A DNA stretch of 64,000 bases from assembly GCF_945906775.1 (NCBI RefSeq), contig NZ_CAMDRE010000002.1:806001-870000 (forward strand), in the 5' to 3' direction. The DNA is from Citrobacter sp. Marseille-Q6884 (GTDB taxonomy: Bacteria; Pseudomonadota; Gammaproteobacteria; Enterobacterales; Enterobacteriaceae). The notes beneath the pieces are model-generated. The model was not told the origin of the DNA and ran no database searches. It saw only the letters and a list, made by a program, of their open reading frames with translations. A program made the translations under genes and the position numbers. The number at the start of each line of letters is the position of its first letter. The first letter of the stretch is position 1. Shown piece by piece: positions 50,320 to 60,411 of the stretch.

Positions 50320-51309
50320 ATGCACAAATTCACTAAAGCGTTGGCGGCCATCGGTCTGGCCGCGGTTATGTCACAATCCGCTATTGCTGAATCCATGAAG
50401 CTCGGTTTCCTGGTCAAACAACCGGAGGAGCCGTGGTTCCAGACAGAGTGGAAGTTTGCGGATAAAGCGGGCAAAGATCTTGGTTTTGAAGTGATTAAAA
50501 TTGCGGTGCCGGACGGAGAGAAAACCCTTAATGCCATCGACAGCCTGGCGGCAAGCGGGGCGAAAGGGTTTGTTATCTGTACGCCGGATCCGAAACTCGG
50601 GCCTGCCATTATGGCCAAGGCACGTGGCTACGACATGAAGGTTATCGCCGTGGATGACCAGTTCGCCAATGCCAAAGGTAAACCGATGGATACCGTGCCG
50701 CTGGTGATGATGGCTGCGACCAAAATTGGTGAGCGCCAGGGACAAGAGCTGTACAACGAAATGCAGAAGCGCGGCTGGGATGTGAAATCCACCGCCGTCA
50801 TGGCCATCACCGCGAATGAACTGGATACCGCGCGCCGCCGCACGTCAGGTTCAATGGCCGCGCTGAAAGCTGCAGGCTTCCCGGAAAAACAGATCTACCA
50901 GGTACCTACCAAATCGAATGACATCCCCGGCGCATTCGACGCCGCAAACTCCATGCTGGTTCAGCATCCTGAAGTGAAACACTGGCTGATTGTCGGCATG
51001 AACGACAACACCGTACTGGGTGGCGTTCGCGCGACGGAAGGTCAGGGCTTTAAAGCACCTAACGTGATTGGTATCGGCATTAACGGCGTTGATGCGGTGA
51101 GCGAACTGTCGAAAGGTGAAGCGACCGGATTTTATGGTTCATTGTTGCCAAGCCCGGACGTTCACGGCTACAAATCCAGCGAAATGCTCTACAACTGGGT
51201 GACCAAAGGCGCGGAACCGCCAGTCTTTACGGAAGTGACGGATGTGGTGTTGATCACCCGCGATAACTTTAAAGAAGAGCTGGCGAAAAAAGGGCTGGGC
51301 GGTAAATAA
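50320..51309 (+). CDS. araF: L-arabinose-binding periplasmic protein AraF
   Basis: Substrate-binding subunit of the high-affinity arabinose ABC importer. 329 residues with signal peptide (MHKFTKALAAIGLAAVMSQS, then AIAES). Type I periplasmic-binding fold (LGFLVKQPEEPWFQTEWKF; VIAVDDQFANAKGKPMDTVP). First gene of araFGH. Confidence 0.97.
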   Translation: MHKFTKALAAIGLAAVMSQSAIAESMKLGFLVKQPEEPWFQTEWKFADKAGKDLGFEVIKIAVPDGEKTLNAIDSLAASGAKGFVICTPDPKLGPAIMAKARGYDMKVIAVDDQFANAKGKPMDTVPLVMMAATKIGERQGQELYNEMQKRGWDVKSTAVMAITANELDTARRRTSGSMAALKAAGFPEKQIYQVPTKSNDIPGAFDAANSMLVQHPEVKHWLIVGMNDNTVLGGVRATEGQGFKAPNVIGIGINGVDAVSELSKGEATGFYGSLLPSPDVHGYKSSEMLYNWVTKGAEPPVFTEVTDVVLITRDNFKEELAKKGLGGK

Positions 51310-51328
51310 CGCCACAGACAGTGAAACG

Positions 51329-51380
51329 CTTATCCGGTCTGCAATCGTCAGACCGGATAAGGCAACACCGCCATCCGGCT
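51329..51380. repeat. REP/BIME-like element between araF and araG
   Basis: CTTATCCGGTCTG pairs perfectly (13 bp) with CAGACCGGATAAG, followed by a REP-type GCAACACCGCCATCCGGC. Such elements shield upstream mRNA and would raise AraF over AraG/H. Confidence 0.8.
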
Positions 51381-51414
51381 ACAGGCCAGAACGATACTGA
51401 CTCACGGAGACTTT

Positions 51415-52929
51415 ATGCAACAGTCTACCCCGTATCTCTCATTCCGCGGCATTGGAAAAACCTTTCCCGGCGTAAAGGCGCTCACGGATATCAGTTTCGA
51501 CTGCTATGCCGGTCAGGTGCATGCGCTGATGGGCGAAAATGGCGCCGGGAAATCAACACTATTAAAAATCCTCAGCGGCAACTATGCGCCAACCACGGGG
51601 ACGCTTGTGATCCGTGGACAGGAAGTCTCCTTCGCGGACACGACCACCGCGTTGAACGCGGGTGTCGCCATTATTTACCAGGAACTGCATCTGGTGCCGG
51701 AAATGACCGTCGCCGAGAATATCTATTTAGGCCAGCTTCCGCACAAGGGCGGAATTGTGAATCGCTCGCTGCTGAACTACGAAGCGGGGCTGCAGTTAAA
51801 GCATCTGGGGATGGATATCGATCCTGCCACCCCGTTGAAATACCTCTCCATCGGCCAGTGGCAAATGGTGGAGATTGCGAAAGCGCTGGCGAGAAACGCC
51901 AAAATTATCGCCTTTGATGAGCCAACCAGCTCCCTTTCTGCAAGGGAGATCGAGAATCTGTTTCGTGTCATCCGCGAACTGCGCAACGAAGGGCGCATCA
52001 TTCTGTATGTTTCGCACCGTATGGAAGAGATTTTTGCGCTCAGTGATGCCATCACCGTGTTTAAAGATGGTCAGTACGTCAAAACGTTTACGGATATGCA
52101 GCAGATTGATCACGATGCGTTGGTGCAGGCGATGGTGGGACGTGATCTCGGCGATATCTACGGCTGGAAACCCAGACCGTACGGCGCGGAACGTTTGCGT
52201 TTGCATGAGGTGAAAGCGCCAGGCGTGCGCACGCCGATCAGCTTGTCGGTGTGCAGCGGCGAAATCGTGGGTTTATTCGGGCTGGTGGGCGCCGGGCGTA
52301 GCGAACTGATGAAAGGGCTGTTCGGTGGAACGCGGATCACGCAAGGTCAGGTTTTTATTGATGAACAACCGATTGATATCCGCAAACCGAGCCATGCCAT
52401 TGAAGCCGGTATGATGCTGTGCCCTGAGGATCGCAAAGCGGAAGGGATCATCCCGGTGCATTCGGTACGTAACAACATCAATATCAGCGCTCGCCGTAAG
52501 CATGTGCTGGGGGGATGTCTGATCAACAACGGCTGGGAAGAAACCAACGCTGACCACCACATTCGTTCGCTCAATATTAAAACGCCAGGCGCAGAGCAGT
52601 TAATCATGAATCTTTCCGGCGGTAATCAGCAGAAGGCCATTCTGGGGCGCTGGTTATCGGAAGATATGAAGGTGATTTTGCTTGATGAACCTACGCGCGG
52701 TATCGATGTGGGCGCGAAGCATGAAATTTACAACGTGATTTATGCGCTGGCGGCGCGCGGCGTTGCCGTGCTGTTTGCTTCCAGTGACCTGCCGGAAGTG
52801 CTTGGTGTTGCCGACCGCATTGTCGTGATGCGGGAAGGTGAAATCGCCGGCATGTTGCTTCATGAACAGGCGGATGAACGGCAGGCGCTGAGCCTTGCTA
52901 TGCCTAAAGTCAGCCAGGCTGTAGCCTGA
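51415..52929 (+). CDS. araG: L-arabinose ABC transporter ATP-binding protein AraG
   Basis: 504 residues with two ABC domains. The first has Walker A GENGAGKST and signature LSIGQWQ; the second has a degenerate P-loop (GLVGAGRSE), signature LSGGNQQ, and Walker B VILLDEPT. Cytoplasmic ATPase of the importer. Confidence 0.97.
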   Translation: MQQSTPYLSFRGIGKTFPGVKALTDISFDCYAGQVHALMGENGAGKSTLLKILSGNYAPTTGTLVIRGQEVSFADTTTALNAGVAIIYQELHLVPEMTVAENIYLGQLPHKGGIVNRSLLNYEAGLQLKHLGMDIDPATPLKYLSIGQWQMVEIAKALARNAKIIAFDEPTSSLSAREIENLFRVIRELRNEGRIILYVSHRMEEIFALSDAITVFKDGQYVKTFTDMQQIDHDALVQAMVGRDLGDIYGWKPRPYGAERLRLHEVKAPGVRTPISLSVCSGEIVGLFGLVGAGRSELMKGLFGGTRITQGQVFIDEQPIDIRKPSHAIEAGMMLCPEDRKAEGIIPVHSVRNNINISARRKHVLGGCLINNGWEETNADHHIRSLNIKTPGAEQLIMNLSGGNQQKAILGRWLSEDMKVILLDEPTRGIDVGAKHEIYNVIYALAARGVAVLFASSDLPEVLGVADRIVVMREGEIAGMLLHEQADERQALSLAMPKVSQAVA

Positions 52930-52943
52930 ATAAGGAGAGTATG

Positions 52944-53930
52944 ATGTCTTCCGTTTCTACATCGGGTTCTGGCGCAGCGAAGTCGGCGCTAAATCTTGGC
53001 AGAATTTGGGATCAGTACGGGATGCTGGTGGTGTTCGCCGCATTGTTCCTGGTGTGCGCCCTCTTTGTGCCAAATTTTGCCACCTTCATTAACATGAAGG
53101 GGCTGGGGCTGGCGGTATCCATGTCGGGTATGGTGGCGTGCGGGATGCTGTTTTGTCTGGCATCCGGTGACTTTGACCTGTCGGTCGCCTCCGTCATCGC
53201 CTGCGCAGGGGTGACCACCGCAGTGGTTATCAATATGACCGAAAGCCTGTGGATTGGCGTGGCAGCAGGACTCCTGCTGGGCGTGCTGTGCGGTCTGGTC
53301 AATGGCTTCGTGATTGCCCGTTTAAAAATTAACGCGCTGATCACTACGCTGGCGACCATGCAGATAGTGCGTGGTCTGGCCTACATTATCTCGGATGGTA
53401 AAGCGGTCGGTATTGAAGATGAGCGTTTCTTCACCCTGGGGTATGCCAACTGGTTAGGCCTGCCAGCGCCCATCTGGTTGACCGTCGGCTGCTTCATTAT
53501 TTTTGGCTTACTGCTCAACAAAACGACCTTTGGTCGTAATACGCTGGCCATCGGTGGTAATGAGGAGGCGGCGCGTCTGGCAGGGGTGCCGGTTGTCCGC
53601 ACCAAGATTATCATCTTCATTCTTTCTGGCCTGGTCTCGGCAGTCGCAGGGATTATCCTGGCCTCGCGTATGACCAGTGGACAACCGATGACCTCGATCG
53701 GTTATGAGCTGATCGTTATTTCGGCGTGCGTATTGGGTGGCGTTTCCCTGAAGGGCGGCATCGGAAAAATCTCATATGTGGTGGCCGGGGTGTTGATTCT
53801 GGGCACGGTGGAAAATGCGATGAACCTGCTGAACATCTCCCCATTTGCACAGTATGTCGTTCGCGGCCTCATCCTGCTGGCGGCGGTGATCTTCGACCGT
53901 TACAAACAAAAAGCGAAGCGTACGGTGTGA
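52944..53930 (+). CDS. araH: L-arabinose ABC transporter permease AraH
   Basis: 328 residues (MSSVSTSGSGAAKSALNLGR), with an alternative Met one codon earlier at 52941. About 8-10 membrane segments and the BPD_transp_2 coupling region (GGNEEAARLAGV). AAGGAGAG lies upstream. Strongly E. coli-like. Confidence 0.97.
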   Translation: MSSVSTSGSGAAKSALNLGRIWDQYGMLVVFAALFLVCALFVPNFATFINMKGLGLAVSMSGMVACGMLFCLASGDFDLSVASVIACAGVTTAVVINMTESLWIGVAAGLLLGVLCGLVNGFVIARLKINALITTLATMQIVRGLAYIISDGKAVGIEDERFFTLGYANWLGLPAPIWLTVGCFIIFGLLLNKTTFGRNTLAIGGNEEAARLAGVPVVRTKIIIFILSGLVSAVAGIILASRMTSGQPMTSIGYELIVISACVLGGVSLKGGIGKISYVVAGVLILGTVENAMNLLNISPFAQYVVRGLILLAAVIFDRYKQKAKRTV

Positions 53931-53967
53931 TGATAAAACGCCTAACTTTTTAGTCTAGCTTCTCCTT

Positions 53968-54002
53968 ATCGCCAGCCGCTATATCGGCTGGCGATTGTTT
54001 TT
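53968..54002 (+). terminator. Terminator of araFGH
   Basis: ATCGCCAGCCG (53968-53978) pairs with CGGCTGGCGAT (53985-53995), 11 bp, followed by TGTTTTT. Confidence 0.85.
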
Positions 54003-54105
54003 CCAAATGGCGAGCCTGGTCACACTGTCTATACTTATATCCTCATACATCCACTATACGGCGCGATCCGCGCGTCGCACAGACCATGATGAGGAGGAGT
54101 ACCGG

Positions 54106-54909
54106 GTGACAGCATTGCTAACCGTAACCCCCGAGCTATCTGCAAACTGTGCTTATTTTTTCGATCTCGATGGCACCCTCGCTGAGATCAAACCGCATCC
54201 CGATCAGGTTGTTATCCCCAGGGACATCCTGCAGTTATTACATCGTCTGGCAACGCGCAATGCGGGCGCGCTGGCATTGATTTCAGGGCGCTCAATGGCT
54301 GAGCTTGACGCGCTTACAACCCCATATCGATTTCCGCTTGCCGGCGTTCATGGGGCAGAGCGCCGTGATATCAATGGTCAAACCCACATTGTGACGCTTC
54401 CTGAGAACGTCGAGCGAGAAATCAGTGCCCGCCTGCATGCTGCGCTGGCTGAGTTGCCGGGCACGACGCTTGAAGCCAAAGGCATGGCTTTTGCGCTGCA
54501 CTATCGACAGGCTCCTGAACACGAGGCGGCGCTGCTGGCGCTGGCTGAGCACATCACTCGCACCTGGCCGCAGCTTGCGCTGCAACCCGGAAAATGCGTC
54601 ATCGAGATCAAACCGAAAGGGACGAATAAAGGGGAAGCCATTGCGGCATTTATGCAGGAAGCGCCCTTTGCCGGACGAATGCCTGTTTTTGTCGGCGATG
54701 ATCTGACCGATGAAGCCGGATTTGGCGTGGTGAACCGCGCCGAGGGAATTTCTGTGAAGGTGGGAAGCGGCGCGACTCAGGCAACTTGGCGTCTGGCTGG
54801 CGTGGCGGAAGTTTGGCACTGGCTGGAGCATATCAACTGTCTGCAGCAAGAACAAAAAGCAACACATGACGGGAGAGATGGCTATGAGTCGTTTAGTCGT
54901 AGTATCTAA
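54106..54909 (+). CDS. otsB: Trehalose-6-phosphate phosphatase OtsB
   Basis: Dephosphorylates trehalose-6-phosphate. 267 residues from GTG 54106 after GAGGAGGAG, matching the E. coli length (266); a longer frame to 53995 crosses the ara terminator. HAD motifs: DLDGTLAEIKP (nucleophile Asp), ISGRS, GDDLTDE. Overlaps otsA by 26 nt. In E. coli otsBA is RpoS- and osmotically induced. Confidence 0.96.
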   Translation: MTALLTVTPELSANCAYFFDLDGTLAEIKPHPDQVVIPRDILQLLHRLATRNAGALALISGRSMAELDALTTPYRFPLAGVHGAERRDINGQTHIVTLPENVEREISARLHAALAELPGTTLEAKGMAFALHYRQAPEHEAALLALAEHITRTWPQLALQPGKCVIEIKPKGTNKGEAIAAFMQEAPFAGRMPVFVGDDLTDEAGFGVVNRAEGISVKVGSGATQATWRLAGVAEVWHWLEHINCLQQEQKATHDGRDGYESFSRSI

Positions 54910-56305
54910 TCGCATTGCCTCGCCGGATGACAAAGGGAGCGCCGGAGGGCTCGCGGTCGGCGTGCTCGGTGCGTTGAAGGCGGCAGGTGGGCTATGGTTT
55001 GGCTGGAGCGGCGAGACCGGTAACGAAGATCAACCGTTAAAAAAAATCACCCGCAGCAACATCACCTGGGCCTCGTTTAATCTGAGTGAGCAGGATTACG
55101 AAGAATATTACTGCCAGTTTTCGAATGCCGTCTTGTGGCCGGCGTTTCACTATCGGTTGGATTTGGTTCAGTTTCAGCGTTCTGCATGGGAAGGGTATCA
55201 GCGGGTGAATGCCTTGCTGGTTGATAAGCTGCTGCCGTTGCTGAGCGATGACGACATCATTTGGGTACATGATTACCATCTGTTGCCGTTTGCCTGCGAA
55301 TTGCGCAAACGTGGCGTGAATAACCGCATCGGCTTTTTCTTGCATATTCCTTTCCCAACGCCGGAAATTTTCAATGCGCTGCCTCCGCATGACATGCTGC
55401 TTGAGCAATTGTGTGATTTCGATTTGCTGGGCTTTCAGACAGAAAACGATCGTCAGGCTTTTCTGGAGTGTCTGAAGGCGCAAACGAAGGTCAGTACGCA
55501 CGGCGACAAGCATCACCGCGCCTGGGATAAAGCGTTTCGCACTGACGTCTATCCTATCGGTATTGAGCCTGATGAAATTGCGCGGCAGGCATCCGGACCA
55601 TTGCCGCCGAAAATGGCGCAGATGAAGGCGGAATTAAAAAATGTGAAGAATATTTTTTCCGTTGAGCGTCTGGATTATTCCAAAGGTTTGCCGGAGCGCT
55701 TTCAGGCCTATGAGGCGCTGCTGGAGCATTATCCACAGCATCACGGTAAGATTCGGTATACACAAATCGCGCCCACATCGCGTGAGGAAGTACAGGCCTA
55801 TCAGGACATTCGCCACCAGTTAGAGACTGAAGCAGGGCGGATAAACGGGAAATATGGTCAATTGGGTTGGACGCCGCTCTACTATCTCAACCAGTATTTT
55901 GATCGCAAATTGCTGATGAAGATCTTCCGTTACTCCGATGTGGGGCTGGTGACGCCTTTGCGCGATGGCATGAATCTGGTGGCGAAAGAGTTTGTCGCAG
56001 CACAGGACCCTGACAATCCCGGCGTGCTGGTGTTATCCCAATTTGCCGGGGCGGCGAATGAGCTGACCTCCGCGCTGATCGTTAACCCGTACGATCGTGA
56101 TGACGTCGCCAGTGCATTAAACAAGGCATTAACCATGCCGCGTGAGGAGCGAATTTCCCGCCATGCCAGCATGCTGGAGACCATTGTCAAAAATGATATC
56201 GACAGCTGGCAGGCGAGTTTTATACGCGATCTAAAGAAGGTCGCGCCACGTAATGCGGAGAATCAGCCGCACGATAACGTGGCTACCTTTCCTAAAGAGG
56301 CCTGA
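54884..56305 (+). CDS. otsA: Trehalose-6-phosphate synthase OtsA
   Basis: Joins UDP-glucose and glucose-6-phosphate. 473 residues from ATG 54884 (MSRLVVVSNRIASPDDKGSA), GT20 family (VHDYHLLPFACELRKRG; RLDYSKGLPERF; RDGMNLVAKEFVAAQ). The end overlaps nothing; uspC converges. Confidence 0.97.
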   Translation: MSRLVVVSNRIASPDDKGSAGGLAVGVLGALKAAGGLWFGWSGETGNEDQPLKKITRSNITWASFNLSEQDYEEYYCQFSNAVLWPAFHYRLDLVQFQRSAWEGYQRVNALLVDKLLPLLSDDDIIWVHDYHLLPFACELRKRGVNNRIGFFLHIPFPTPEIFNALPPHDMLLEQLCDFDLLGFQTENDRQAFLECLKAQTKVSTHGDKHHRAWDKAFRTDVYPIGIEPDEIARQASGPLPPKMAQMKAELKNVKNIFSVERLDYSKGLPERFQAYEALLEHYPQHHGKIRYTQIAPTSREEVQAYQDIRHQLETEAGRINGKYGQLGWTPLYYLNQYFDRKLLMKIFRYSDVGLVTPLRDGMNLVAKEFVAAQDPDNPGVLVLSQFAGAANELTSALIVNPYDRDDVASALNKALTMPREERISRHASMLETIVKNDIDSWQASFIRDLKKVAPRNAENQPHDNVATFPKEA

Positions 56306-56320
56306 GTTGCTGGGCGGCGA

Positions 56321-56749
56321 TTAATCGCCTGCCAGCGGAACCAGCAACACATCCACCTGACTGGTACCGACAACGCTTTTCGCTGAGCAGGATGCTCGCG
56401 AAAAGAAGCTCTGATTATGGTTGCCGTAAATCACGAGATCGACGCCATGTTTACGGCAAACATCCAGAATGTGTTCGTTCAGCGCTCCGTAGGTAATAAA
56501 CGTATTTTCAATGGGATACTGCGCGTCTTTACTGAGCTTATCGATAAAGTTCTGCGTTTCCTCCTGCATCACTTCACGGAGATCTTCCAGCATCGGTGCC
56601 GCAAACTGGTTATACAGTTCCGGGTCCGAGACAAGGGTAATCAGGCTAATCCGGGCGTTAACAGGGCGAGCAATAGAAACGGCTTTCGCTAACAGCTGGT
56701 GACTTTCAGGGGTGGCAGCAACCGCGACAAGAATGTGCGTGTAGCTCAT
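56321..56749 (-). CDS. uspC: Universal stress protein UspC
   Basis: 142 residues (MSYTHILVAVAATPESHQLL), Usp fold of the UspA/C/D group, which lacks the ATP-binding GxxGxxxxG signature. In E. coli UspC scaffolds KdpDE under salt stress and affects motility. Placed between otsA and flhDC as in E. coli. Confidence 0.95.
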   Translation of the reverse strand: MSYTHILVAVAATPESHQLLAKAVSIARPVNARISLITLVSDPELYNQFAAPMLEDLREVMQEETQNFIDKLSKDAQYPIENTFITYGALNEHILDVCRKHGVDLVIYGNHNQSFFSRASCSAKSVVGTSQVDVLLVPLAGD

Positions 56750-57253
56750 AACTCGCTCCTTAAATATAAGAATTATGAGAGAACTCTTCGGCTTTCATCG
56801 GATTACCACAATACTGCAACGTTTCATAGGGTAATAGTGTGAATGCCATCATGCTTATTCATTAATTATTCTTATAAATAGAATAATCACATTCAATACG
56901 CTGAAAAACTGTTCGTGTGACTTAAGCAAAACTCGCCGGTAATGAAAACAATACCTTAACATAAATTAAACATACACTAACATTTTCCCTATCATCACCC
57001 TGTGATACTCATTAATTAGCTTTATTTTTTAATTTGTTGTTTATAAAGGTTTTTTAAAAATAACGTTTCATTTTGAATATGTGATCAAGCACGCTATTTC
57101 TCTGAGTGATATTCACGTTTGTAAACAAAATACTATTCGCTTTTTGTGCAAAAATATTCGTGCCCCAGGAATAGGAATACGGGTTGATAGGTTTAAAAAT
57201 AAGCAAAATAAAAGCTGTGCTGATGGATTTATGTTAAACGTTTAGCTGGTTTA

Positions 57254-57269
57254 TGTGATCTCTGTCACA
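57254..57269 (+). promoter_or_regulatory. CRP-cAMP site of flhDC
   Basis: TGTGATCTCTGTCACA is a perfect TGTGA-N6-TCACA dyad, about 80 bp upstream of the expected start. CRP activates flhDC in E. coli. Confidence 0.88.
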
Positions 57270-57336
57270 TATTCTTTAAATTCGCAGTATGGCTCCGTTG
57301 TATGTGTAACGGGTGGCGGGTAGAGTTGCGTCGAAT

Positions 57337-57350
57337 TAGGAAAAATCTTA
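57337..57350 (+). promoter_or_regulatory. RcsAB box of flhDC
   Basis: TAGGAAAAATCTTA matches the RcsAB box just downstream of the flhDC start site in E. coli, through which Rcs represses motility. Confidence 0.8.
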
Positions 57351-57545
57351 GGCAATTGTAAGAATTAATGTGAGCTTGTAAGGAACGCAGCTTTCTTCAA
57401 AAGGGACTGTTTGCACACCACGTTGGTGTGTTGTAACGCTGCCAGATATTTGACCTTTTGCTTTTTTTTACCGGGCCTTCCCGGCGACATCACGGGGTGC
57501 GGTTACGCCGCATAAAAATAATGTTGGTTATTATGGATGCAAATA

Positions 57546-57887
57546 ATGCATACATCCGAGTTGCTGAAACACATTTATGACATCAATTTGTCATATTTAT
57601 TACTTGCACAGCGTCTGATCGTTCAGGACAAAGCCTCTGCAATGTTCCGTCTTGGTATCAGCGAAGAGATGGCGGATACGCTGGCAACATTAACATTGCC
57701 TCAAATGGTCAAGCTGGCCGAAACAAACCAACTGGTATGCCATTTCCGTTTCGATGATCACCACACAGTGACTCGCCTGACGCAAGATTCTCGCGTTGAC
57801 GATCTTCAGCAAATTCACACCGGTATCATGCTTTCAACGCGTCTTTTAAGCGACATTGATGATGCGGCGCGTAAGAAAAGGGCTTGA
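57546..57887 (+). CDS. flhD: Flagellar master regulator FlhD
   Basis: 113 residues from ATG 57546 (MHTSELLKHIYDINLSYLLL); an in-frame Met at 57537 is less likely. Forms FlhD4C2, which activates class 2 flagellar promoters with sigma-70. The C-terminus (SDIDDAARKKRA) is 3 residues shorter than in K-12. Confidence 0.96.
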   Translation: MHTSELLKHIYDINLSYLLLAQRLIVQDKASAMFRLGISEEMADTLATLTLPQMVKLAETNQLVCHFRFDDHHTVTRLTQDSRVDDLQQIHTGIMLSTRLLSDIDDAARKKRA

Positions 57888-57889
57888 TG

Positions 57890-58468
57890 ATGAGCGAAAA
57901 AAGCATTGTTCAGGAAGCGCGCGATATCCAGTTGGCGATGGAATTAATCACCCTGGGCGCCCGTTTGCAAATGCTGGAAAGCGAAACGCAGTTAAGCCGT
58001 GGCCGACTTATTAAGCTGTACAAAGAATTACGCGGTAGTCCTCCGCCAAAAGGGATGCTTCCTTTCTCCACCGACTGGTTTATGACGTGGGAACAAAATA
58101 TTCATGCTTCAATGTTTTGTAATGCATGGCAGTTCCTTCTCAAAACCGGTCTCTGTAGCGGCGTTGATGCCGTCATTAAAGCGTACCGCCTGTATCTCGA
58201 ACAGTGCCCTCAGCCTGAAGAAGGCCCATTGCTGGCGCTGACCCGCGCGTGGACGCTCGTACGTTTTGTCGATAGCGGATTGCTGGAGTTGTCGGCCTGC
58301 AACTGCTGCGGCGGGAATTTTATTACCCACGCACACCAACCCGCAGGCAGCTTTGCCTGCAGTTTATGCCAGCCGCCATCGCGTGCCGTAAAAAGACGTA
58401 AACTTTCCCAGAATGCTGCCGATATTATTCCACAACTGCTGGATGAACAGATCGAACAGGCTGTTTAA
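57890..58468 (+). CDS. flhC: Flagellar master regulator FlhC
   Basis: 192 residues (MSEKSIVQEARDIQLAMELI). The zinc site is visible: C137/C140-type CNCCGGNF and CSLC. FlhC contacts DNA in the complex. The start lies 3 nt after the flhD stop; upstream TTG/ATG codons overlapping the stop are alternatives. Confidence 0.97.
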   Translation: MSEKSIVQEARDIQLAMELITLGARLQMLESETQLSRGRLIKLYKELRGSPPPKGMLPFSTDWFMTWEQNIHASMFCNAWQFLLKTGLCSGVDAVIKAYRLYLEQCPQPEEGPLLALTRAWTLVRFVDSGLLELSACNCCGGNFITHAHQPAGSFACSLCQPPSRAVKRRKLSQNAADIIPQLLDEQIEQAV

Positions 58469-58493
58469 CTGATACGGTGTGGATAAACACTCC

Positions 58494-58526
58494 AGCAGCG
58501 GTAAGCGATTACCGCTGCTTTTTTTT
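58494..58526 (+). terminator. Terminator of flhDC
   Basis: AGCAGCGGTAA, loop GCGA, TTACCGCTGCT, then seven T. Textbook intrinsic terminator before motA. Confidence 0.9.
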
Positions 58527-58593
58527 ATCCTGGCCTTTGAGTTAACTGCCCGACTGCGCGTCCTGTCATAGTCAATTGTGAAAGGATGATGTC

Positions 58594-59481
58594 GTGCTTA
58601 TCTTATTAGGTTACCTGGTTGTTATTGGTACAGTTTTCGGCGGTTATATGATGACCGGCGGACACCTTGGGGCACTGTATCAACCGGCTGAGCTGGTGAT
58701 TATCGGTGGCGCGGGTATCGGGGCATTCATCGTCGGCAATAACGGTAAAGCCATCAAAGGAACGATGAAAGCGATCCCGTTGCTTTTTCGTCGCTCAAAA
58801 TACACCAAAGCCATGTATATGGATCTGCTGGCGCTGCTGTATCGCCTGATGGCCAAGTCACGCCAGCAGGGCATGTTTTCGCTTGAACGCGATATCGAAA
58901 ATCCCAAAGAAAGTGAAATCTTCGCCAGCTACCCGCGTATCCTCGCGGATGCCGTGATGCTCGATTTTATCGTCGATTACCTGCGTCTGATTATCAGCGG
59001 CAACATGAACACCTTTGAAATTGAAGCGCTGATGGATGAAGAAATTGAGACCCACGAAAGCGAGTCTGAAGTGCCGGCCAACAGCCTGGCGATGGTCGGT
59101 GATTCCTTACCGGCATTCGGTATCGTGGCGGCGGTCATGGGCGTGGTCCATGCACTGGCCTCAGCCGATCGTCCCGCGGCGGAACTGGGCGCGCTGATTG
59201 CCCATGCGATGGTGGGAACCTTCCTCGGCATTCTGCTGGCCTACGGTTTTATCTCTCCACTTGCCAGCGTGCTGCGCCAGAAGAGTGCTGAAACCACCAA
59301 AATGATGCAGTGCGTGAAGATCACGTTGCTTTCCAACCTGAATGGCTACGCGCCGCCCATTGCTGTCGAATTTGGTCGTAAGACGTTGTATTCCAGCGAA
59401 CGTCCTTCGTTTATCGAACTGGAAGAACATGTCCGTGCGGTGAGAAACCCAACGGCGCAGCAGACGACCGAGGAAGCATGA
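58594..59481 (+). CDS. motA: Flagellar motor stator protein MotA
   Basis: Proton-channel stator subunit. 295 residues from GTG 58594 (LILLGYLVVIGTVFGGYMMT), four membrane segments with the large cytoplasmic loop between 2 and 3. AAAGGATG upstream. First gene of motAB-cheAW; overlaps motB by ATGA. Confidence 0.96.
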   Translation: MLILLGYLVVIGTVFGGYMMTGGHLGALYQPAELVIIGGAGIGAFIVGNNGKAIKGTMKAIPLLFRRSKYTKAMYMDLLALLYRLMAKSRQQGMFSLERDIENPKESEIFASYPRILADAVMLDFIVDYLRLIISGNMNTFEIEALMDEEIETHESESEVPANSLAMVGDSLPAFGIVAAVMGVVHALASADRPAAELGALIAHAMVGTFLGILLAYGFISPLASVLRQKSAETTKMMQCVKITLLSNLNGYAPPIAVEFGRKTLYSSERPSFIELEEHVRAVRNPTAQQTTEEA

Positions 59482-60407
59482 AAAATCAGGCCCATCCGAT
59501 CATCGTCGTAAAACGACGAAAACATAAAAGCCATAACGGCGGGGCGCATGGGTCCTGGAAAATTGCCTACGCCGATTTTATGACGGCGATGATGGCCTTC
59601 TTTCTGGTGATGTGGCTCATTTCCATATCCAGCCCTAAGGAACTGATCCAGATTGCAGAATATTTTCGTACCCCACTGGCCACAGCGGTGACCGGCGGAA
59701 ATCGTATCTCGAATAGCCAAAGCCCGATCCCCGGCGGTGGGGATGATTACACCCAGCAGCAGGGAGAAGTCAACAAAGCGCCGAACATTGATGATCTGCG
59801 AAAGCGTATGGAACAAAGTCGCCTGAGTAAATTGCGCGGCGATCTCGATCAGCTTATTGAGTCCGATCCCAAACTGCGTGCGCTGCGTCCGCATTTGAAA
59901 ATTGATTTGGTGCAGGAAGGGCTGCGTATTCAGATCATCGACAGCCAGAATCGCCCCATGTTTAAAACCGGTAGCGCGGAGGTGGAACCTTATATGCGCG
60001 ACATCCTGCGCGCCATTGCGCCGGTTCTGAACGGGATACCTAACCGCATCAGCCTCTCCGGTCACACCGATGATTATCCCTACGCGAATGGCGAAAAAGG
60101 GTACAGCAACTGGGAGTTGTCTGCCGATCGCGCCAATGCTTCGCGCCGCGAACTGGTCAGCGGGGGGCTGGACGATGGGAAAGTATTACGGGTGGTCGGT
60201 ATGGCCGCCACGATGCGTCTGAGCGATCGCGGTCCCGAAGACGCCATCAACCGCCGTATCAGCCTGTTGGTGCTAAACAAACAGGCAGAAGAGGCCATTT
60301 TGCATGAAAACGCTGAAAGCCAGAATGAGCCGGTAAGTGTATTACAACAGCCGGCGGCACTTCCGCCGGTAAGCGTTCCCACACCGCCACCAGCCAATCC
60401 GAGGTGA
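59478..60407 (+). CDS. motB: Flagellar motor stator protein MotB
   Basis: 309 residues. One membrane segment carrying the proton-binding Asp (YADFMTAMMAFFLVMWL, D33, equal to E. coli D32), a plug region and a C-terminal OmpA-like peptidoglycan-binding domain (SLSGHTDDYPYANGEKGYSN). A Pro-rich tail ends it. Confidence 0.96.
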   Translation: MKNQAHPIIVVKRRKHKSHNGGAHGSWKIAYADFMTAMMAFFLVMWLISISSPKELIQIAEYFRTPLATAVTGGNRISNSQSPIPGGGDDYTQQQGEVNKAPNIDDLRKRMEQSRLSKLRGDLDQLIESDPKLRALRPHLKIDLVQEGLRIQIIDSQNRPMFKTGSAEVEPYMRDILRAIAPVLNGIPNRISLSGHTDDYPYANGEKGYSNWELSADRANASRRELVSGGLDDGKVLRVVGMAATMRLSDRGPEDAINRRISLLVLNKQAEEAILHENAESQNEPVSVLQQPAALPPVSVPTPPPANPR

Positions 60408-60411
60408 TAGC

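Larger units (their letters stand above)
56750..57545 (+). promoter_or_regulatory. flhDC control region
   Basis: About 800 bp, A/T-rich, without a gene. It holds the CRP site (57254) and an RcsAB-box-like sequence (57337). By the E. coli layout, transcription starts about 200 nt before flhD, giving a long 5' leader that is a target of several small RNAs. Confidence 0.75.
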